A stretch of DNA of 64,000 nt from PALSA-610 sp038213435 (lineage in GTDB: Bacteria; Actinomycetota; Acidimicrobiia; IMCC26256; PALSA-610). A model generated the notes under the pieces. That model saw nothing but the letters and a program-made list of their open reading frames with translations. It was not told the origin of the DNA and searched no databases. The stretch lies in NCBI GenBank assembly GCA_038213435.1, contig JBBQTI010000015.1, positions 1 to 64,000 of the forward strand. The letters are read 5' to 3'. This document shows positions 59,459 to 64,000 of the stretch, in pieces; the first letter of the stretch is position 1; each line of letters begins with the position of its first letter. A program made the translations under genes and the position numbers.

Positions 59459-60031
59459 TTAACCCGTGACTTCGATGAGGCCGAGCGCCCCGTCGCGACG
59501 CCGGTACAACACCGCCGCATTGTCCGATTCGGTGTTGCGAAACAGAAAGAAGTCGTGGCCGAGCAGCTCCATCTGCAGCGCGGCCTCTTCGGGATGCATC
59601 GGCTTCACGGCGAACTGCTTGGTCTTCACGATCGCCGGACCGGGATCGTCGCTCTCCTCGTCGTCGTCGAGCTCGCCGAGCTCGTATGTCGACGTGTCGC
59701 TGCGCGCGTCGCGCCCGCGTGCCCGGTTCCCGCGCCTAACGCGGCGCTCGTGCAGACGCCGCATCTGGTGTTCGACCTTCTCGAGCGCGAGGTCGAGTGC
59801 CATCGCGTGCTCGGCGGCGGCGGCGCTGCCCTTCACGAGGTGATGCGTGAGGTGCGCGAGGATCTCGCAGGTGCAGGAGTCGCCGGCGCGCCGTGTTTGA
59901 TGCAACCCGTAGTCGACGTCGATTCGTCGCACGTCGTGCGCGTACTTGCCGAGGCGCTCCAGCTTTTCCAGCGTGACCGCGCGAAGCGCCGCAGGGACCT
60001 CTACATGCTTGCCGAAGACGACGACGTCCAT
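59459..60031 (-). CDS. hpf: Ribosome hibernation promoting factor, long form
   Basis: 190 residues from ATG 60031. N-terminal S30AE/YfiA domain (MDVVVFGKHVEVPAALRAVTLEKLERLGKYAHDV, CTCEILAHLTHHLVKGSAAAAEHAMALDLALEKVEHQMRRLHE), a charged linker (about 105-135), and the C-terminal dimerisation domain (VVKTKQFAVKPMHPEEAALQMELLGHDFFLFRN, VLYRRRDGALGLIEV). The long form dimerises 70S ribosomes into 100S particles in stationary phase. Its start lies 30 bases inside the comF 3' end. Confidence 0.93.
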   Translation of the reverse strand: MDVVVFGKHVEVPAALRAVTLEKLERLGKYAHDVRRIDVDYGLHQTRRAGDSCTCEILAHLTHHLVKGSAAAAEHAMALDLALEKVEHQMRRLHERRVRRGNRARGRDARSDTSTYELGELDDDEESDDPGPAIVKTKQFAVKPMHPEEAALQMELLGHDFFLFRNTESDNAAVLYRRRDGALGLIEVTG

Positions 60032-60747
60032 GCGCTCCCGATCGAGTTCTTCGGTGCCCGAATGCCGGCCGGAGTAGCCGGAGTATATGCAGGCACGTCG
60101 AGACGGCCGCCAGGTCGTGGAGTCCGGGCGATCGTCGCGGCGAGCACCGCACGGGCGCCGGCGGCGCGCAGCGCCCGGGCGGCGGCCGCGAGCGTTCCGC
60201 CCGTCGTCGCGACGTCGTCGACGACCAGGATCGTCGCGCCGCCGACGCGACCGATCGCGCGCAAGGGCGGTCCGAGCCTGCGCGCGCGTGCGTCGAGTCC
60301 GGTCTGCGCCGATCCGGCCGCGCGGCGCAGGCACGGAGCGGCACGCGCGCCCGTCAGCCTCGCGACCGTTCGGGCGAGCAACTCCCCGTGGTCGACTCCC
60401 TGCGCCCGGATGCGCGCCGCGCTTGCAGGTGCCCAGCTGACAAGATCGATCGACGAAGGTGCGGATGCGATCGCCCGGGTGAGCTCGCGCGCGACGAGGA
60501 CGAGGAACCGGCGCTCGTTGCGGTACTTGGCTCGGGCGACGAGCTCGCGCGCGACACCCTCGTACGCGAAGCACGAGGTCCACCACTCGACCGGTGCGGG
60601 CGGCGGCGCGATCGGCGCCGGTGCGAGCGTGGCGGCACAGGGACCACAGACGAGCTCGCCCCTACGGCCGCACCCCGGACAGCACGCGGGCAGGATCGCG
60701 TCGAGCAGATCAACGAGTGTGGCCCGCAGCACCATGACGGGCGACAT
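60001..60747 (-). CDS. comF: ComF-family phosphoribosyltransferase
   Basis: 248 residues from ATG 60747, which overlaps the mtnA stop (TAATG). A zinc ribbon at the N-terminus (CCPGCGRRGELVCGPC), AYEGVARELVARAKYRNER, VDHGELLARTVARLTG, and the PRPP loop ILVVDDVATTGGTLAAAARAL. ComF proteins help DNA uptake in competent bacteria; in most actinobacteria the role is uncertain. The last 30 bases overlap hpf, so the real C-terminus beyond about residue 225 may be only tolerated read-through. Confidence 0.85.
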   Translation of the reverse strand: MSPVMVLRATLVDLLDAILPACCPGCGRRGELVCGPCAATLAPAPIAPPPAPVEWWTSCFAYEGVARELVARAKYRNERRFLVLVARELTRAIASAPSSIDLVSWAPASAARIRAQGVDHGELLARTVARLTGARAAPCLRRAAGSAQTGLDARARRLGPPLRAIGRVGGATILVVDDVATTGGTLAAAARALRAAGARAVLAATIARTPRPGGRLDVPAYTPATPAGIRAPKNSIGSAWTSSSSASM

Positions 60748-61790
60748 TACGCGCGGGGTGTGACAACCTCCGCGGCGCGGCGCACATGGGCCGGCAGCGA
60801 ACGGCGATACGGCGGGCGGGCGGCTCCGCATTCGGTCACGATCGCCGTCACGAGTCGCGCCGGTGTCACGTCGAACGCGGGATTGAACGCCTTGACACCT
60901 CGGGGCGCGACGCGGTGCGAGCCGACGTGCGTCACCTCGTCGGGATCACGCTCCTCGATCTCGATCGCGTCGCCGTCCGCGGTCGCGAGATCGATCGTCG
61001 ATGCGGGGGCCGCGACGTAGAACGGGATCTGGTGTTGGCGCGCCGCCACCGCGAGGCCGTACGTTCCGATCTTGTTCGCGACGTCGCCGTTCGCCGCGAC
61101 GCGGTCGGCGCCGACGATCACGAGATCCACCTTTCCTCGGCCCATCAATGCTGCGGCGGCGCCGTCGGCAATGAGTGTCGCGTCGAGTCCGAGCCTGTCG
61201 CACTCCCACATCGTCAGCCGCGCGCCCTGCAGCAGCGGCCGGGTCTCGTCGACCCACACCTTCGGCCGGCGCCCCGCTTCGAACGCGGCGCGCACGACGC
61301 CGAGCGCAGTGCCGTATCCCACGCACGCGAGCGCGCCCGTGTTGCAGTGCGTCAGCACCGCGCCGTCGACGGGGACGAGCGATGCACCGTGCGCGCCGAT
61401 GAGCCGGCTGCGGTAGACGTCGTCGGCGGCGAGCGACCGCGCGACGTCGAGTGCCGCGTCGCGACCACCTCCTTCGTACGCGTCGAGACCGCGCGCGACG
61501 CCCAACGCCAGGTTGACCGCGGTTGGACGCGCCCGAGCGATGCGCGCGGCCGCGGCGCGAACCTCGCGCTTGGTACGCAACGTGTGCGCGGCGAGCACCA
61601 CCCCGAACGCGCCGGCCGCTCCGAGCGCCGGGGCGCCGCGCACCGCGAGGGTTGCGATGGCGACGACGAGCGCGTCGACGTCGGTACAGACAAGGAAGCG
61701 GAGCCGCGCCGGCAGCGCGCGCTGGTCGATTAGCCGCACCGCGTCACGTCGCCACTCGATCGTCGGCGGGATCGGATCGGTCGCGGGCAC
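60747..61790 (-). CDS. mtnA: Methylthioribose-1-phosphate isomerase
   Basis: 347 residues. eIF2B-like fold: LIDQRALPARLRFLVCTDVDALVVAIATLAVRGAPALGAAGAFGV, VLTHCNTGALACVGYGTALGV with the catalytic Cys, VWVDETRPLLQGARLTMWE, VDLVIVGADRVAANGDVANKIGTY with the catalytic Asp, and FYVAAPASTIDLATADG. It converts methylthioribose-1-P to methylthioribulose-1-P in methionine salvage. It sits two genes upstream on the same strand from ahcY, another SAM-cycle enzyme. Confidence 0.94.
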   Translation of the reverse strand: MPATDPIPPTIEWRRDAVRLIDQRALPARLRFLVCTDVDALVVAIATLAVRGAPALGAAGAFGVVLAAHTLRTKREVRAAAARIARARPTAVNLALGVARGLDAYEGGGRDAALDVARSLAADDVYRSRLIGAHGASLVPVDGAVLTHCNTGALACVGYGTALGVVRAAFEAGRRPKVWVDETRPLLQGARLTMWECDRLGLDATLIADGAAAALMGRGKVDLVIVGADRVAANGDVANKIGTYGLAVAARQHQIPFYVAAPASTIDLATADGDAIEIEERDPDEVTHVGSHRVAPRGVKAFNPAFDVTPARLVTAIVTECGAARPPYRRSLPAHVRRAAEVVTPRA

Positions 61791-61808
61791 CGGCGTCGGC
61801 TTCGGAAG

Positions 61809-62651
61809 TCAGAGGGGCAGACCGAGCTGCGGGTTGGCGCGCGCCCCGAGCGAGCGAAGGCGCTGGTTGATTCCGTCGACCCAGAAATCGCCCTCTTCGT
61901 CGTGCGTGAGGATCCAGAAGCGTTCCTCGCGAATCGCTTCGAGCACCTTGGCGGCCACCTCGTCCGGAGGCATTCCCTGCTCGATGAACCCACGCAGCAG
62001 TTCCGCTGCTTCCGGGTCGGGAGCCGCGCCTTCCTGCAGGTGCGCGGGCCGGTTGCGCGCGCTCTGGGCGATGTTCGTGTTGACCCAGCCGGGACACAGC
62101 ACCGAGACCTTCACCTGCGGCGCGCTCAGGGCGAGCTCGTGATGCAGGGTCTCCGAGATCGCGACCACCGCGTGCTTGCTCGCGTTATAGGGGCCCATGA
62201 ACGGCGCCGCCACGAGGCCGGCGACCGAAGCGGTGTTCACGATGTGGGCCTCGGTCTGTTGCATCAACAGCGGCACGAAGGCCCGGACACCGTGGATCAC
62301 ACCCCAGAGGTTGACCCCGATCACCCATTCCCAGGTCGACAGCGGCATCTCCCACGAGAGACCGCCGCCGCCGACTCCGGCGTTGTTGCAGAAGACGTGC
62401 ACGCCGCCGAAACGGGTCACCGCCGCGTCGGCCAGCGCCTGCATCTGCGCGGGATCGGTCACGTCGGTGACGACCCCTTCGATGTCGACGCCGGAATCGC
62501 GCAGGTCCGATACCGCGCGCTCGAGCGCGGCGGCTTCGACGTCACCGATGAGGACGTGAGCGCCTTCCGACGCCAAGCAACGCGCCAGCGCGTACCCGAT
62601 TCCGCTCGCTCCGCCGGTGACGACGGCGACCTTGCCGTGGAGATCCTGCAC
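61809..62651 (-). CDS. SDR-family oxidoreductase
   Basis: 280 residues from GTG 62651. KVAVVTGGASGIGYALARCLASEG (NAD site), NNAGVGGGGLSW, catalytic Ser in NTASVAGLVAAPFMGPYNASKHAVV with YxxxK, and LCPGWVNTNIAQSARNRP. The C-terminal extension (KVLEAIREERFWILTHDEEGDFW) is typical of the classical SDRs annotated as SDR family oxidoreductases in mycobacteria. Substrate unknown. No co-gene relation to mtnA is evident beyond direction. Confidence 0.85.
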   Translation of the reverse strand: MQDLHGKVAVVTGGASGIGYALARCLASEGAHVLIGDVEAAALERAVSDLRDSGVDIEGVVTDVTDPAQMQALADAAVTRFGGVHVFCNNAGVGGGGLSWEMPLSTWEWVIGVNLWGVIHGVRAFVPLLMQQTEAHIVNTASVAGLVAAPFMGPYNASKHAVVAISETLHHELALSAPQVKVSVLCPGWVNTNIAQSARNRPAHLQEGAAPDPEAAELLRGFIEQGMPPDEVAAKVLEAIREERFWILTHDEEGDFWVDGINQRLRSLGARANPQLGLPL

Positions 62652-62660
62652 GCTTTCTAT

Positions 62661-62678
62661 GGCTCCCTCGCTTCGGCG
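62661..62678. repeat. Short intergenic repeat GGCTCCCTCGCTTCGGCG
   Basis: Second copy of the 18-base motif at 59416-59433 (two mismatches), here between ahcY and the SDR gene. The following GCGCCTCCGCTGC adds a partial inverted match, so it may form a small stem. Confidence 0.4.
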
Positions 62679-62717
62679 CGCCTCCGCTGCGTCGGCACGT
62701 TTCTATTGCTCGTGCGA

Positions 62718-64000
<1,283 letters not shown>

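Overview
The window is a high-GC actinobacterial chromosome segment. The best guess is the class Acidimicrobiia (Actinomycetota). This rests on gene content: an F420-type luciferase-like oxidoreductase, many CoA-dependent catabolic genes, an actinobacterial secA-prfB-ftsE-ftsX block, and a subtilase carrying the GYWxVAxDGGVFSFGDA repeats I associate with that class. It is inference from content, not from a marker phylogeny.

Layout. 1-13 kb is a worn accessory region. It holds four footprints of one IS6-like family (a transposase cut by the left window edge, a 3' remnant near 2.4 kb, a frameshifted and scrambled copy at 4.4-5.1 kb, and a 163-bp transposase-free copy at 8.2 kb joining two beheaded genes). 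It also holds a doubly inactivated IS481-type element with intact ends (9.0-10.0 kb) and a three-gene module of small HTH protein, tyrosine-recombinase-like protein and DDE transposase-like protein (10.3-13.0 kb). The cargo consists of secreted, STAS, NTF2-like, peroxiredoxin-like and membrane proteins, several of them broken. A tRNA-Arg(CCU) gene at 13.1 kb marks the return to ordinary chromosome, followed by a beta-propeller lipoprotein and a methyltransferase.

15.6-23.3 kb is a single cobalamin salvage operon behind a cobalamin riboswitch: btuF-btuC-btuD import, cobO adenosylation, cbiZ side-chain removal, cobU, cobS, cbiB, and a HAD-cobT fusion. Most junctions overlap by 1-7 bases. Together the genes can import a corrinoid, strip it back to adenosylcobyric acid and rebuild a preferred cobamide. 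No corrin-ring synthesis genes are present here.

24-33 kb carries a PAP2 phosphatase, a Gfo/Idh/MocA oxidoreductase, a deaminase, aconitase, a partner-switching set (STAS antagonist, HATPase anti-sigma factor, PAS-GAF-SpoIIE phosphatase) and a ROK kinase. 33-38.7 kb is acyl-CoA/lipid catabolism (MaoC hydratase, HSD17B4-like SDR, acyl-CoA ligase) plus a TetR-diiron protein-GNAT operon, with a probable TetR operator separating it from a divergent threonine dehydratase. 40.0-41.2 kb is a second scar: an IS1380-type remnant abutting the C-terminal stump of a sedolisin-like protease.

42.3-53.1 kb is mostly CoA-linked and redox metabolism (SDR, aldose epimerase, two family III CoA transferases, acyl-CoA dehydrogenase, LLM oxidoreductase), with a subtilase, lysoplasmalogenase-like protein and PdxH. 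53.1-64 kb, all on the minus strand, is core housekeeping: ftsX, ftsE, prfB, secA, a LuxR-type response regulator, hpf, comF, mtnA, an SDR and ahcY, which runs off the right edge.
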